This document shows positions 52,096 through 61,630 of a DNA stretch of 64,000 nt, piece by piece. The position numbers were made by a program, and so were the translations under genes. Within the stretch, counting starts at the first letter, position 1. Every line of letters begins with the position of its first letter. Under the pieces are notes generated by a model. That model was given only the letters and a program-made list of their open reading frames with translations. It was not told the DNA's origin and ran no database searches. Source of the stretch: Sphingosinicellaceae bacterium (GTDB lineage: Bacteria; Pseudomonadota; Alphaproteobacteria; Sphingomonadales; Sphingomonadaceae); NCBI GenBank assembly GCA_019285715.1, contig CP079108.1, forward strand, positions 372,001 to 436,000. The letters run 5' to 3'.

Positions 52096-53640
52096 TCAGT
52101 CGAGTGCGACGTGCGGGGTCTCGCCGACGATCTTGGGCGGGCGACGCATCAGCAGGAGCAGCGGCAGCGTCCCGAACGTCACCCACATCAGCAACCGGTA
52201 GACGTCGATATAGCCGATCATCGCCGCCTGCATCGTCACCACTGAATTGAGGTACGTCATCACCGTGTCGCCGGTCGCGCCCAGTTGCCCGACGATCGAG
52301 GGATCCACCGGGAGCGTGTACGGCGTCAGCGCGCTGCCGATGTCCGCGTGCGCGACCTGGGTCTGCTGCGCCAGCACCGCGACCACCAGGCTGACCCCGA
52401 TCGACGCGCCGACGTTCCGTAGCAGCGCGTAGAAGCTTGCGGCATCGGTACGCAGCTCGGGAGCCAGCGTCGCGAACGACGCGGTGTTGAGCGGTACGAA
52501 CAGGAAGCCCAGTCCGAAGCCCTGGAGCAGCCCCGACCACAGGATCGGTCCCATCCCCATCTGCGGCGAAAACCCGCTCATCATCCACAGCGACAGCGCA
52601 GTCAGCAGCAGCCCGACCGCCATCAGGTGGCGCGGGTCGAAACGCGTGATGACGCGCCCCATCAGCAACATCCCCGCCATCGTGCCGACGCCGCGCGGTG
52701 CCATCACGATGCCGGCGGTGACGACCGGGTAGCCGTACAGCGCCTCCAGCATCGGTGGCATCAATGCCGAGGTCGACACCATGATCGCGCCGACCAGCGT
52801 GATGAAGCCGAAGCCGGTCATGACGTTGCGGTCAGACACCAGGCGGCGGTCGAGGATCGTGTCATGCCCGGTGGCGACGTGTACGCAGAACATCCAGAGC
52901 GCGGCGATCGCGGTCGCGGCCTCGATCCGGACCTCCCACGACTGCAGCCAGTCGAGTTGCTGGCCGCGGTCGAGCATCAACTGCAGCGCCGCGACGCCGA
53001 TCGACAAGGCCGCGAAGCCGAACATGTCGAAGCGCCGCTTGATGTCGCCGCCGCCGGGCAGCCACGCCACCGCGCCAAACAGCGCAAGCAGGCCGAACGG
53101 CACGTTGACGTAGAACACCCAGCGCCAGTCGAAGCTGTCGGTCAGCCATCCGCCGAGGACTGGCCCCATGACCGGGCCGATCATCACGCCGACGCCCCAC
53201 AGCGCCAGTGCCTGGCCGTGCTTCTCACGCGGGTAGGCATCGAGCAGAAACGCCTGGCCGAGCGGCACCAGGAACGCCCCGAACGCCCCCTGCATCAACC
53301 GGAAGCCGACCATCTGCTCCAGCGACTGCGCCAGGCCACACAGCATCGACGCGCCGATGAAGCCGGCGATGGCGAGCACGAACAGCCGCTTGCGCCCGAC
53401 CACGCCGGCCAGCCAGCCCGTCAGCGGCGTCGCGATCGCCGACGCGACGATATAGCTGGTCAGCACCCAGGTGACGGTGTCCGCCGCGGCGCCGAGGCTC
53501 GCCTGCATGTGCGGCAGCGCGACGTTTGCGATGGTTGAATCGAGCACCTGGAGGAACGTCGCCAGCATGACGACGCAGGTGACCAGCAGCGGGTGGACGG
53601 GGGCCCGCTCGGCCTCGAACGGGGCGGCAATCGACGCCAT
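52096..53640 (-). CDS. emrB: EmrB/QacA-type MFS multidrug transporter (14 spans)
   Basis: A 514-aa DHA2-family proton antiporter. LLVTCVVMLATFLQVLDSTIANVALPHMQASLG is the usual first span, followed by VTWVLTSYIVASAIATPLTGWLAG and GWLTDSFDWRWVFYVNVPFGLLA. The length fits 14 spans. It works with the membrane-fusion protein encoded five bases upstream in the operon (marR-emrA-emrB order) and an outer-membrane channel not encoded here. It exports hydrophobic toxicants. Confidence 0.93.
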   Translation of the reverse strand: MASIAAPFEAERAPVHPLLVTCVVMLATFLQVLDSTIANVALPHMQASLGAAADTVTWVLTSYIVASAIATPLTGWLAGVVGRKRLFVLAIAGFIGASMLCGLAQSLEQMVGFRLMQGAFGAFLVPLGQAFLLDAYPREKHGQALALWGVGVMIGPVMGPVLGGWLTDSFDWRWVFYVNVPFGLLALFGAVAWLPGGGDIKRRFDMFGFAALSIGVAALQLMLDRGQQLDWLQSWEVRIEAATAIAALWMFCVHVATGHDTILDRRLVSDRNVMTGFGFITLVGAIMVSTSALMPPMLEALYGYPVVTAGIVMAPRGVGTMAGMLLMGRVITRFDPRHLMAVGLLLTALSLWMMSGFSPQMGMGPILWSGLLQGFGLGFLFVPLNTASFATLAPELRTDAASFYALLRNVGASIGVSLVVAVLAQQTQVAHADIGSALTPYTLPVDPSIVGQLGATGDTVMTYLNSVVTMQAAMIGYIDVYRLLMWVTFGTLPLLLLMRRPPKIVGETPHVALD

Positions 53641-53645
53641 CGTGC

Positions 53646-54698
53646 CTATTTGCCGCTACGAATGTCGACCGTGACGTCCGCCGACAGTCCGGCGAGCAGC
53701 GGCACCTTCGGGGTACCGTCGATGGCGATGCGGACAGGTACGCGCTGGACGACCTTGACCCAGTTGCCGGTCGCGTTCTGCGCCGGCAGCACCGAGAACT
53801 CGCTGCCGGTACCGGCGCCGATGCTCTGGACATGGCCCTTCAGCGGTGTCCCCGGATAAGCGTCGAACTTGAGCGTCGCGGGCTGGCCGACGCGCATGTG
53901 CTCGAGGTCGGTCTCCTTGAAGTTGGCCTCGACCCAGCGCCGGTCGGACAGCACCAGGCTGAACGTCGGCAGCCCGCTGACGACGATCTGCCCGACCTGG
54001 ACCTTGTCGGTCTGGCTGGCGATACCGTCGGCGGGCGCGTGAATGACGGTGCGGCGGAGGTCGAGTGCGGCCCGATCGCGGGCGGCCTGCGCCGCCATCA
54101 CCAGCGGCTGCGCCGCCGCCGAGCCACGGCTCACCATGGCGCGCGCATTGGCGAGATCGGCCTGTGCCGAGTCGAGTGCCGACCGCGCCTGGGCCAGCGC
54201 GAGATCGGCCTGCTGGAAGCGCGCGCGGGTGGTGAAGCCCTCCTTCAGCAGTTGCTCCTGCCGGGCGAAATCGAGCTCGGCGTATTTTACCGCATCGCGG
54301 CGGCCGGCGAGGTCGGCACCCTTGCCGGTGACGGTGGTCCCGAGTTGCGCTGCCTGCTGGCGGGCCTGGGCCAGCGCTGCCTCGCGCTCCGCGAGCACGA
54401 TCCGGAACGGCTCCGGGTCGAGGGTGAACAGTACGTCGCCGCGCTTGACGTGCTGGCTTTCGTGGACGTTGACGGTCGCGACCCGGCCGGTGACATCGGC
54501 CGAGATCGAGACCTTGTCCTGCTGGACATACGAGTTGTCGGTCGACACCGACCGGCCGCTGGTCAGCCACAGATAGCCGCCGCCGAGCACCAGCAGCAGC
54601 GGCACGACGACCATTAGCAACGGGCGGCGCAGGCGCTGCCACAGCGGGGCGCGGGGCGGTGCGACAATCAGATCGGCGGTGGGGGTACGCGCGTGCAT
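53646..54698 (-). CDS. emrA: EmrA-type membrane-fusion protein
   Basis: A 350-aa HlyD-family adaptor. It has one N-terminal span (PLLMVVVPLLLVLGGGYLWL), a lipoyl/biotinyl-like hairpin (TVNVHESQHVKRGDVLFTLDPEPF), a long coiled coil (about residues 85-190: LAQARQQAAQLG through AQADLANARAMV) and a beta-barrel part (SFVL-x-D-RRWVEANFKETDLEHMRVGQPATLKFDAYPG). It bridges the EmrB pump to an outer-membrane channel. Its ATG overlaps the marR stop by one base. Confidence 0.93.
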   Translation of the reverse strand: MHARTPTADLIVAPPRAPLWQRLRRPLLMVVVPLLLVLGGGYLWLTSGRSVSTDNSYVQQDKVSISADVTGRVATVNVHESQHVKRGDVLFTLDPEPFRIVLAEREAALAQARQQAAQLGTTVTGKGADLAGRRDAVKYAELDFARQEQLLKEGFTTRARFQQADLALAQARSALDSAQADLANARAMVSRGSAAAQPLVMAAQAARDRAALDLRRTVIHAPADGIASQTDKVQVGQIVVSGLPTFSLVLSDRRWVEANFKETDLEHMRVGQPATLKFDAYPGTPLKGHVQSIGAGTGSEFSVLPAQNATGNWVKVVQRVPVRIAIDGTPKVPLLAGLSADVTVDIRSGK

Positions 54699-55153
54699 CA
54701 GGCGGCTCCGGTGGCGGTGCGGGCCTCGGGCGGGCGGGCCGAAAGATTGCCGCGGACTTGTGAAAGGCCCTCGCGCATCACGGCGCGCTGCGCCTCAGGG
54801 ATGCCGGCGAGCGCGCCCTCGACGACATCCTCGCCGACCTGCCGGAGCTGGTCGAGCAGCGGGTGCGCGGCATCGGTGAGGAACAGCCGCCAGGCGCGGC
54901 GATCGGCGGGATCGGCGCGGCGCTCGACCAGCCCAGCATCCGCGAGCCGATCGACCATGCGGCACAGGGTAATCGTCTCGACCTCCAGATAGTCGGCAAG
55001 GCTGGTCTGGTTCGACCCCTCCTGCCGCGACAGAGCGAACAGCACCTGCCACTGGGCCCGGCTGACGCCGAGCGCACGCGCGCGACCATCGAAGCGCCGC
55101 CGCAGCAGGCGCGCCGCATCGCTCAACAGGAACGCAAGCGAGTCTTTAGTCAT
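54698..55153 (-). CDS. MarR-family repressor of the emrAB operon
   Basis: A 151-aa winged-helix regulator (RRRFDGRARALGVSRAQWQVLFALSRQEG, then LADYLEVETITLCRMVDRLADAGLVERRADPADRRAWRLFLTD). ATG 55153 was chosen as the domain begins there. It is the first gene of the emrAB operon and probably represses it until a toxicant binds. A palindromic site lies in its upstream region at 55169-55187. It is divergent from the methionine-sulfoxide reductase gene. Confidence 0.92.
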   Translation of the reverse strand: MTKDSLAFLLSDAARLLRRRFDGRARALGVSRAQWQVLFALSRQEGSNQTSLADYLEVETITLCRMVDRLADAGLVERRADPADRRAWRLFLTDAAHPLLDQLRQVGEDVVEGALAGIPEAQRAVMREGLSQVRGNLSARPPEARTATGAA

Positions 55154-55168
55154 GCCTGAATAATAATG

Positions 55169-55187
55169 TGCATGCTTGTTATATGCA
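55169..55187. promoter_or_regulatory. Probable MarR operator
   Basis: TGCAT-N9-ATGCA, a 19-bp inverted repeat in the AT-rich 104-base space between the divergent marR and methionine-sulfoxide reductase genes. Size and position suit an autoregulatory MarR-family site that could influence both directions. Confidence 0.5.
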
Positions 55188-55257
55188 ACCTCGTGAGGCG
55201 GGCTTGGCGCGGGTGCGACACTTCTGATATGCGGCCCGCCCTGATCGAGGAGCGGCA

Positions 55258-55758
55258 ATGTTCGAAGCGCAGGTGCTGGGCGGCCACGACAAGGTCGAGG
55301 ATTATGCCGAGCTGGCGCGGCAAGCGGGCGGGCTGTTCGCCAGCGAGCGCGACGCCATCGCCAACGCCGCCAACCTCGCTTCGCTGCTGTTCTGGAGCTT
55401 GCCCGACCTCAACTGGGCTGGCTTCTACCTGCTGCGCGACGGCGAGCTGGTCCTCGGGCCATTCCAGGGCAAGCCCGCCTGCATCCGCATCGCGCTCGGA
55501 CGCGGCGTCTGCGGTGCCGCGGCGGCGTCGCAGCACAGCGTCGTCGTCGAGGATGTCGAAGCCTTTCCGGGACACATCCCGTGCGATGCAGCGTCACGCT
55601 CGGAACTCGTCGTGCCGCTGGTCTCGGCCGGGCAACTGGTCGGGGTTATCGACCTCGACAGCCCGAGCCTCGCGCGCTTCGATGCCGAGGACCAAGCCGG
55701 CATCGAGCGGCTCGCGGCGCTGTGGCTGGCCGCGAGCGACTGGGCGGCGCTGAGCTAA
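55258..55758 (+). CDS. msrC: Free methionine-(R)-sulfoxide reductase (GAF fold)
   Basis: A 166-aa cytosolic enzyme of the YebR/fRMsr family that reduces free Met-R-O to methionine. NWAGFYLLRDGELVLGPFQGKPACIRI, GRGVCGAAA and HIPCDAASRSELVVPL contain the three conserved cysteines of the catalytic and resolving set. GAGGAG lies six bases before ATG 55258. It is divergent from marR, so an oxidant-linked link to the efflux operon is possible but not shown. It is convergent with the phosphodiesterase (4-base overlap). Confidence 0.93.
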   Translation: MFEAQVLGGHDKVEDYAELARQAGGLFASERDAIANAANLASLLFWSLPDLNWAGFYLLRDGELVLGPFQGKPACIRIALGRGVCGAAAASQHSVVVEDVEAFPGHIPCDAASRSELVVPLVSAGQLVGVIDLDSPSLARFDAEDQAGIERLAALWLAASDWAALS

Positions 55759-56615
55759 CCCCCTGCCGCCCTCTCCGCGACGATCTTCGATACCTCAGGC
55801 ACCATGCGGGCGTTGAAACGCGCCAGCACCGGATGGTCGCCGCCCGCTCCGAACTGGGTGACGAGGTCGCGCCCGTTCCAGTAGTGCAGCGCGAACCCGG
55901 GATCCTCGGCGACGATCATGTCGCGGCCGTCGGGCTTGGCGGTGTCGAGGTCGCGGAAGTCGAGTGCGACCTGAGGTGCGGTCGCCGGGCAGACGCTCAG
56001 CGTGCTCCCGCCGAAGCCCATCAGCATGCCACGATGGAGGTGACCGCTGAGCAGGCGAATGACCTGCGGGTGCTTCGCGATGACGGCGCGCAACCGCTCG
56101 ACCCAGAGCGCATCGCCGTCCTCGCTCATCCACGCATTACCGCTGTCGAGCGGCGGATGGTGGAGGGCGACCAGCGTCGGCCGACCGGTTTCGCGGGCCA
56201 GCGTTTCGTCAAGCCATGCGGCGCGCTCGTCGCCGAAGCTGCCGCCGTGACGGCCCTCCTCGAGGGTGTCGATCATGACGATCCGTAGCGGCCCGTCCTC
56301 GACGACGTAACGAATGTCACCCCCAGGCTGGCCCATCGGCAGGTCGTTGAAGACCTCCAGGAAATGCGCACGGATGTCGTGGTTGCCCGGGATCGGCCAG
56401 ACCGGGAAGGGCAGGGCGTCGAAGATGTCTTTCATCGTCTGGTACGACGCGACGGTCCCGTGCTCCGACAGGTCGCCGGTCGCCAGCATGACGTCAGGCA
56501 CGCGACCATCCTCGAGCAAGGCCGCGATCACGCTGTCGAGGCGCCTGCGGTTCAACTCGTTCGGATCACCGGGCTGAAAGCCCAGGTGCATGTCCGTTAT
56601 CTGCGCGATTAGCAT
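55755..56615 (-). CDS. cpdA: CpdA-type cyclic-nucleotide phosphodiesterase (metallophosphoesterase)
   Basis: A 286-aa protein. Metal-binding blocks are IAQITDMHLGF, LATGDLSEHGT, IPGNHDIR, LHHPPLDSG and LSGHLHRGM, in the class III phosphodiesterase order. The family hydrolyses 3',5'-cAMP in CpdA; the neighbouring adenylate cyclase at 56721-59018, on the same strand just upstream, makes this substrate attractive (inference). ATG 56615 is preferred because the conserved domain starts there. Confidence 0.82.
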   Translation of the reverse strand: MLIAQITDMHLGFQPGDPNELNRRRLDSVIAALLEDGRVPDVMLATGDLSEHGTVASYQTMKDIFDALPFPVWPIPGNHDIRAHFLEVFNDLPMGQPGGDIRYVVEDGPLRIVMIDTLEEGRHGGSFGDERAAWLDETLARETGRPTLVALHHPPLDSGNAWMSEDGDALWVERLRAVIAKHPQVIRLLSGHLHRGMLMGFGGSTLSVCPATAPQVALDFRDLDTAKPDGRDMIVAEDPGFALHYWNGRDLVTQFGAGGDHPVLARFNARMVPEVSKIVAERAAGG

Positions 56616-56720
56616 CGCTGATCCATGGCGCGCGGCCCCCTCACCGCTACCATCTTTCGATACGATACGATGCACCAGAGCGATGCGCCGCAAACCTGTA
56701 AGCAACTCATAAACACGACG

Positions 56721-59018
56721 TCACTTTTCCATCGCCTGGTAGACGCCGTCCCAGTCCGCCCCCGGTGGTGCCTCGCGATAGGCACTAATCCGGTCGGCGT
56801 AAATGCCCGCGAGCTTGGTCAGGCCGTGCCGTGCGAGGTTCGGGCCGAGTGTATCCAGAATGCGGGCCGCTCCGTTCCAGTCCTGCCGGCGGTAGCTGGC
56901 GATCAGCGCATCCTGTTCTGCCGCCAGCGCGGCATGATCCGCGGTGGCGCGCTCCGGCGTCGCGAGCAGTGCGAAGAGATGCTCCGGCGCGTCGCGTCCG
57001 ACGACCCGCACCGCATCCAGATCGAGCATCGCGAAACCGTCGAGGCGCACCGCCAGTTCGCTGCCGACCGCGACCTGGACCCCGTAGTATTTGGTCAGCC
57101 CCTCGATCCGGCTGGCGAGGTTAACCGTGTCGCCGAGCAGCGAATAGGACAGGCGCTGCGCCGATCCCATGTTGCCGACGCAGCAAATGCCGCAATTGAG
57201 GCCGATGCCGATCTTCACCTCGCCCGGCCAGTGGCTGCCGGGCGGGCGGGGGCTGAGGGCGTTCAGCTCATGGAGCTTGTCGACCATCAGCAGAGCGCCG
57301 CGCGCCGCATTGACCGGATGATCGGGGTCGTCGAGCGGGGCGTTCCAGAACGCCAGGATCGCGTCGCCGATGTACTTGTCGATCGTCGCCTTCCGGGTCA
57401 GCAGGATGTCGGTCATCGGAGTCAGGAACTCGATCAGGAACTTGATCAGCTCCTGCGGCCCGAGCGATTCCGAGATCCGGCTGAAGCTTCGGATGTCGCA
57501 GAACATCACCGTCATGTCGCGCTCCTCGCCGCCGAGTTCGAGCTGCCCCGGATCGTCGGTGATGCGCTTGACCATCTCCGGCGACAGATAGCGGTCGAAG
57601 GCCTGGCGGATGTAGGCCCGAGCCCGCTCCTCGCGGTAGAAGGTGAAGCTGGTGACCAGCAGATAGGCCGTAACGATCGCCAGCGCCGGGATGGTCGGGT
57701 CGACGAGGAGTTGCTGGTCGCGGTAGGCGAACCACGAGCCGGCGAAGCACCCCCCGAGCGCGACCAGCGCAACGATGCCGCCCCAGGTGGCGCCGAGCCG
57801 CGGCAGCGACAGCGACAGCAGCAGCCCGAACAGCACGATGCCCGCACGCTCGACCCCGGGCGCCCAGTCGGGCCGCACCACGAACGCGCCGAGGATCATC
57901 TGTTCGACAGCCTGCGCATGGACGACCACCCCCAGCTCGCGGTCGGCGATCGGCGTCGCCACCAGGTCGCGCAGGCCCGCCGCGCCAGTGCCGACGAACA
58001 CGATGTGGCCCGCGAACAGCGTCTGCAGCGCGGCCGGCGACAGCGCCCCGGTCAGGATCTTCCACGCCGGCACGATGCGGTCGGGGCGAGGCAGGGTGTA
58101 GTTCATCCACAGCTCGCCAGCGGGCGTCGTCGGTACCTCGAACTGCCCGACCTTGAGCTTGACCACGCCGGGCGCGCCGCCGCCCATCTCGCCGCTGCCG
58201 TCGGTGCCGCGGATGACGATGGTCCCCGCGCCCTGCGCCACCCGCAGCGCCTCGAGGCTGAGAGACGGGACGACCTGGTCCCCGACGCGGGCGAGCAGCG
58301 GGGCCCGCCGGATGATGCCGTCGCTGTCGCCTACGATCGAGACGAAGCCCGCCCCGGCGGCGGCCTTGGACAGGATCGTCAGCGGCACGATCGCGCCTTG
58401 GAACGTCGGCAGCGCGGCGTCGACCGGCGAGCCGAGGACCGCCATTCCGGCCTTTTGCTCGGGCCGCGTGAAGTTAGGGTCACGGGTCAGGAAGAAGCCC
58501 GGGATCGACGGTGTCTTGGCCAGCGTCCGCCCCAATAGCACGTCGTGGTCGGTCATGCGCGCCACCGCGTCGAAATTGCCCGTCGCGTCGGGGCTGGCCG
58601 CCAGCATCTTGGCGATCCGCGCCGGCGAGGTCCGGTCGCTCTCCGAGAACACCATGTCGAAGGCGATCGCCGACGCCCCCGCATCCGCGAGCAGCTGGGT
58701 CAGGCGGGCGACGTCGGTGCGCGGCCACGGCCATTGCCCGAGCCGGCGCAGTGTCTCGTCGTCGATGTCGACGACCCGGACCGGAGCGGCTTTATATTCA
58801 CGCGGGTTGGCGCGCTGGTAGGTGTCGAACAGCAGATTGCCGAGCTGGCGCACTGCCGGCACTTCGGCGACATGCAGCGACAGCAGGATCAGCGTCGCGA
58901 CGACGCCGGGTAGCGCGAGCAGCAGCCGGCCCGTCGCCAGCCCCCGCAGCCGGCCATTCAGCCGTCCGCGAATCGTGGCGAGTCTTTCCCGCAGCGTCGA
59001 TGATGAAAGCGCCGCCAT
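56721..59018 (-). CDS. CHASE2-domain class III adenylate cyclase
   Basis: A 765-aa membrane receptor cyclase. An N-terminal span (LLLALPGVVATLILLSL) leads to a periplasmic CHASE2 domain (about 45-335: VRVVDIDDETLRRLGQWPWPR; GHIVFVGTGAAGLRDL). Three spans follow (about 360-440), then a cytosolic cyclase domain. FCDIRSFSRISE gives the metal-binding Asp, KYIGDAILAFW the Lys and second Asp, and GDTVNLASRIEGL the Asp plus the Asn-Arg transition-state pair. All catalytic residues are present; Lys/Asp favours ATP over GTP. It is divergent from the outer-membrane protein and FecR genes. Confidence 0.92.
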   Translation of the reverse strand: MAALSSSTLRERLATIRGRLNGRLRGLATGRLLLALPGVVATLILLSLHVAEVPAVRQLGNLLFDTYQRANPREYKAAPVRVVDIDDETLRRLGQWPWPRTDVARLTQLLADAGASAIAFDMVFSESDRTSPARIAKMLAASPDATGNFDAVARMTDHDVLLGRTLAKTPSIPGFFLTRDPNFTRPEQKAGMAVLGSPVDAALPTFQGAIVPLTILSKAAAGAGFVSIVGDSDGIIRRAPLLARVGDQVVPSLSLEALRVAQGAGTIVIRGTDGSGEMGGGAPGVVKLKVGQFEVPTTPAGELWMNYTLPRPDRIVPAWKILTGALSPAALQTLFAGHIVFVGTGAAGLRDLVATPIADRELGVVVHAQAVEQMILGAFVVRPDWAPGVERAGIVLFGLLLSLSLPRLGATWGGIVALVALGGCFAGSWFAYRDQQLLVDPTIPALAIVTAYLLVTSFTFYREERARAYIRQAFDRYLSPEMVKRITDDPGQLELGGEERDMTVMFCDIRSFSRISESLGPQELIKFLIEFLTPMTDILLTRKATIDKYIGDAILAFWNAPLDDPDHPVNAARGALLMVDKLHELNALSPRPPGSHWPGEVKIGIGLNCGICCVGNMGSAQRLSYSLLGDTVNLASRIEGLTKYYGVQVAVGSELAVRLDGFAMLDLDAVRVVGRDAPEHLFALLATPERATADHAALAAEQDALIASYRRQDWNGAARILDTLGPNLARHGLTKLAGIYADRISAYREAPPGADWDGVYQAMEK

Positions 59019-59084
59019 ACCCCGCCGCCAACATAGCGCGCGCTACGTCCGGCGCCAGCGACTTCGTTGCAGGTCCGTAAAAAG

Positions 59085-59114
59085 TTGACCACGGCGCCGA
59101 TACTCGCCTAGGCT
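59085..59114 (+). promoter_or_regulatory. Candidate sigma-70-like promoter for the outer-membrane protein gene
   Basis: TTGACC, an 18-base spacer and TAGGCT lie about 50 bases ahead of the ATG at 59164, in the 145-base space between divergent genes. Only the fit to the -35/-10 pattern supports it. Confidence 0.35.
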
Positions 59115-59163
59115 TTCCTCAATACCCTTCGGTCGCGCGTTTGGGTAAGGGGTTCGGGGTTAA

Positions 59164-60573
59164 ATGACAGGACGTTTCGCCGTTTCGCGCGGAGCAGTCG
59201 CGTGTTTCACGCCCTACGGGTCGTGTTTCATGCTGCTGGCGTCGTCATGTGCACTGCTGACATCGGCCGCAGCGCACGCGGACGTGCCGATCTATCTGTC
59301 AAGCGATGGCCGCGCCAGCGTCAATCCCGATTTTGCCGACAGCCCGCCGGTTGCCAGCGATCCGGACTACGGCAATGTCCTCAGGGCGCCCGACGATGTC
59401 GAGTTTACCCTCGCTTATGCCCAGAAGCGCGCCAACGCCGGCGACCTGCTCGGCTCGGCGGCGGCACTCGAGCGGCTGCTCCTCAACAAGCCCAACTGGC
59501 ATTCGGCGCGGCTGTTCTATGCCGCCGTGCTGATCCGCCTCGACGACCTGCAGGCGGCCAAGCGGGAACTCGCATTGCTCAAGGACGTCGACCTTAGCGC
59601 CGACCAACGCGCCGACGTTGCCAAGTACGACCGCCTCGCCAACCGCCAGACCGCCAAGACGCGCTTCTCGGGGCAGGTCGCGGTCGGCTTCGCCTACGTC
59701 AGCAATGCCGTCGCGGCTCTGGCCAACGCGGTCGACCTGGGTGCCGGAATTCCGATCGAGGACGATGGCCTGTCGGTGGTGACATCGGGCAGCTTGTCCG
59801 CCGCAACCCAGCTCGGCAGCAATGCCGAATTGTTCGCAACGCTGTCGGGCCTGTCGAAGAACGACATCTCGGGCCCGGACCAGCGCTATTTGCGCGGCGA
59901 CGCGACGCTTGGCATCGGCTTTGCAGTCGGCGGCTTCGGTTTCCGCGCGGCGGGCCTGGTCCGCGATGTCTCGATCTTCGGGAACCATTACGAATTCGAC
60001 GCCGGTGGCCGCCTCGAGGTCACCCGCCGCCTGTCGCCGCGCACCGGATAGAACGCCAGCATCGAGGTCGTCGACCAGAATTACGACGAGCCCGGCTTCG
60101 CGATCGACCCGCTCGGCGGCAACGGCCGCGACGGCACCCGCGTCGATGGCTCGATCGGCTTCTCGCACCGGCTGACGGCGCGCCAGACCATCGCCTTCGA
60201 CGTCGGCTATGAGAACAAGGACGCCGACTACAGGCCTTTCGCCTACCAGGGTGCGCACTTTAGCGCGGCGTACTCGGCGTTGCTCGGCCGCGGCTCGTAC
60301 TTCAGCCTCGTCGGCTCGGTCCGCGACTACCGCTACAAGGCCCCCGACCTGCTGTTCACCACGGTCAAGCGTCACGACGTCCGCAGCTTCGCGAGGCTTG
60401 CCCTCGGCGCACCGCTGTCGGCGTTCACGACCGCGGGCTCGACCGCCGACTTCCGCGAGCGCCTGCTGCTCGAGGGCGCGCTGAGCTACACCCGCCGCGA
60501 TGCCCGCGAGCCCTACCTCGACTACGACAGCGTAGGTGCCGAGACGCGGCTGATCTACCGGTTCGGGAGTTAG
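59164..60573 (+). pseudogene. Outer-membrane protein with TPR-like N-terminus, split by in-frame TAG
   Basis: The frame codes 295 residues (signal peptide, TPR-like helices around FTLAYAQKRANAGDLLGSAAA, then beta-strands), meets TAG at 60049-60051, and then stays open in the same frame for 173 more residues that are plainly the rest of the barrel (SIEVVDQNYDEPGF; RQTIAFDVGYENKDADY; ending GAETRLIYRFGS with the C-terminal aromatic pattern of barrels). The whole, ~469 codons, resembles the surface-lipoprotein-assembly-modifier (Slam/DUF560) layout. A one-base change (such as TGG to TAG), a sequencing error or amber readthrough would explain it. Confidence 0.8.
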
Positions 60574-60576
60574 CCG

Positions 60577-61518
60577 ATGCGCCGCACCCTCGCTCTCGCC
60601 CTGTTGGCCCTGTCGGCAGTCGCCTTGCTCGCCACCGCTCCGGCCCTGGCGCAGGCCAACGTCGCCGCCGCGATCGGGGTCAACGCCGCGATCCGCAATC
60701 AGGTCTCGATGAAGACGGCCGCCGATGCCGCCCCGCGCCCCGCCGTATTGCGCGAATCGGTCCACCTCGCCGACCAGATCTCGAGCGGCCCGGCCAGTCA
60801 GCTTCAGGTCCTGCTCCGCGACCGCTCGATCTTCACCATCGGCGCGAATGCGCGGATGGCCATCGACACCTTCGTCTACGACCCCGCGCGAGGCACTGGC
60901 GACCTCGCGGCTTCGGTCGCCAAGGGGGCCTTCCGCTTCATGTCGGGGCGGACGCTCAGCAAGACCGGCGGCACCACCGCGGTGCGCACGCCCGTCGCCT
61001 CGATCGGCGTCCGCGGCACCATCGTCGAGGGCGTCGTCGGCGACGATGCGATCCTCACCGCCGAGGGCGAGCCGGGCGTGCCCAAGTCGGGCAGCGACCC
61101 CCAGACCGCAACGCTCATCGTGCTGCGCGGTCCCGGCCCGCGCACCGACGGCCTCGACAAGCCGGGGTCGATCGAAGTTACCTCGGGCGGCAAGACGGTG
61201 CTGATCGACAAGCCCGGCTACGCGGTCTTTATCCCCGGCCCCGGTCAGCCGCCAATCGGCCCGTTCCTGATGTCGGCGGAAGCGTTCGCACGGCTGGCGG
61301 ATCTGCTGCGCCCGCCCCCCACCGGCAAGGGCGGCGACGAGGGGCCGTTCGACATCGCCAGTGCATCCGTCGCCAGCGGCGAAATCCTCCAGCAGGCAGA
61401 ATTCTCGGCGCACGTCGTTTACGACCCGGTGTTCACCGAGCTGCCGGTCGTACGCTCCGACGATCTCGGGGTGCCCTGCGCCGGCGGCAGCGGCGGCGGC
61501 AAGGTCTGCCCGCAATAG
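60577..61518 (+). CDS. FecR-domain exported protein
   Basis: A 313-aa protein with a signal peptide (LALALLALSAVALLATAPALA). The FecR-like domain covers about residues 55-160: VHLADQISSGPASQLQVLLRDRS, FTIGANARMAIDTFVYDP, GAFRFMSGRT and TPVASIGVRGTIVEG. The rest is low-complexity and Pro/Gly-rich. It starts three bases after the outer-membrane frame and is probably in one operon with it. FecR proteins of this sort sit with CHASE2 cyclases in alphaproteobacteria, suggesting a periplasmic signalling partner. Confidence 0.87.
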   Translation: MRRTLALALLALSAVALLATAPALAQANVAAAIGVNAAIRNQVSMKTAADAAPRPAVLRESVHLADQISSGPASQLQVLLRDRSIFTIGANARMAIDTFVYDPARGTGDLAASVAKGAFRFMSGRTLSKTGGTTAVRTPVASIGVRGTIVEGVVGDDAILTAEGEPGVPKSGSDPQTATLIVLRGPGPRTDGLDKPGSIEVTSGGKTVLIDKPGYAVFIPGPGQPPIGPFLMSAEAFARLADLLRPPPTGKGGDEGPFDIASASVASGEILQQAEFSAHVVYDPVFTELPVVRSDDLGVPCAGGSGGGKVCPQ

Positions 61519-61630
61519 GCTAAGATCAGACAAGCTGGAGCAGAACGTTCTTGACCTTGGCTGCCATCGGTCGAGGCGCGAAGCCTGCGGCACCCGCGCC
61601 GCTCTACCAAAACCCGCCCGAGCGGCTAAT

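Noticed and set aside
56625-58538. 637-codon frame antisense to the CHASE2 adenylate cyclase
   Set aside because: Rich in Arg, Gln, Asp and His, with no motif; the minus strand has all cyclase residues.
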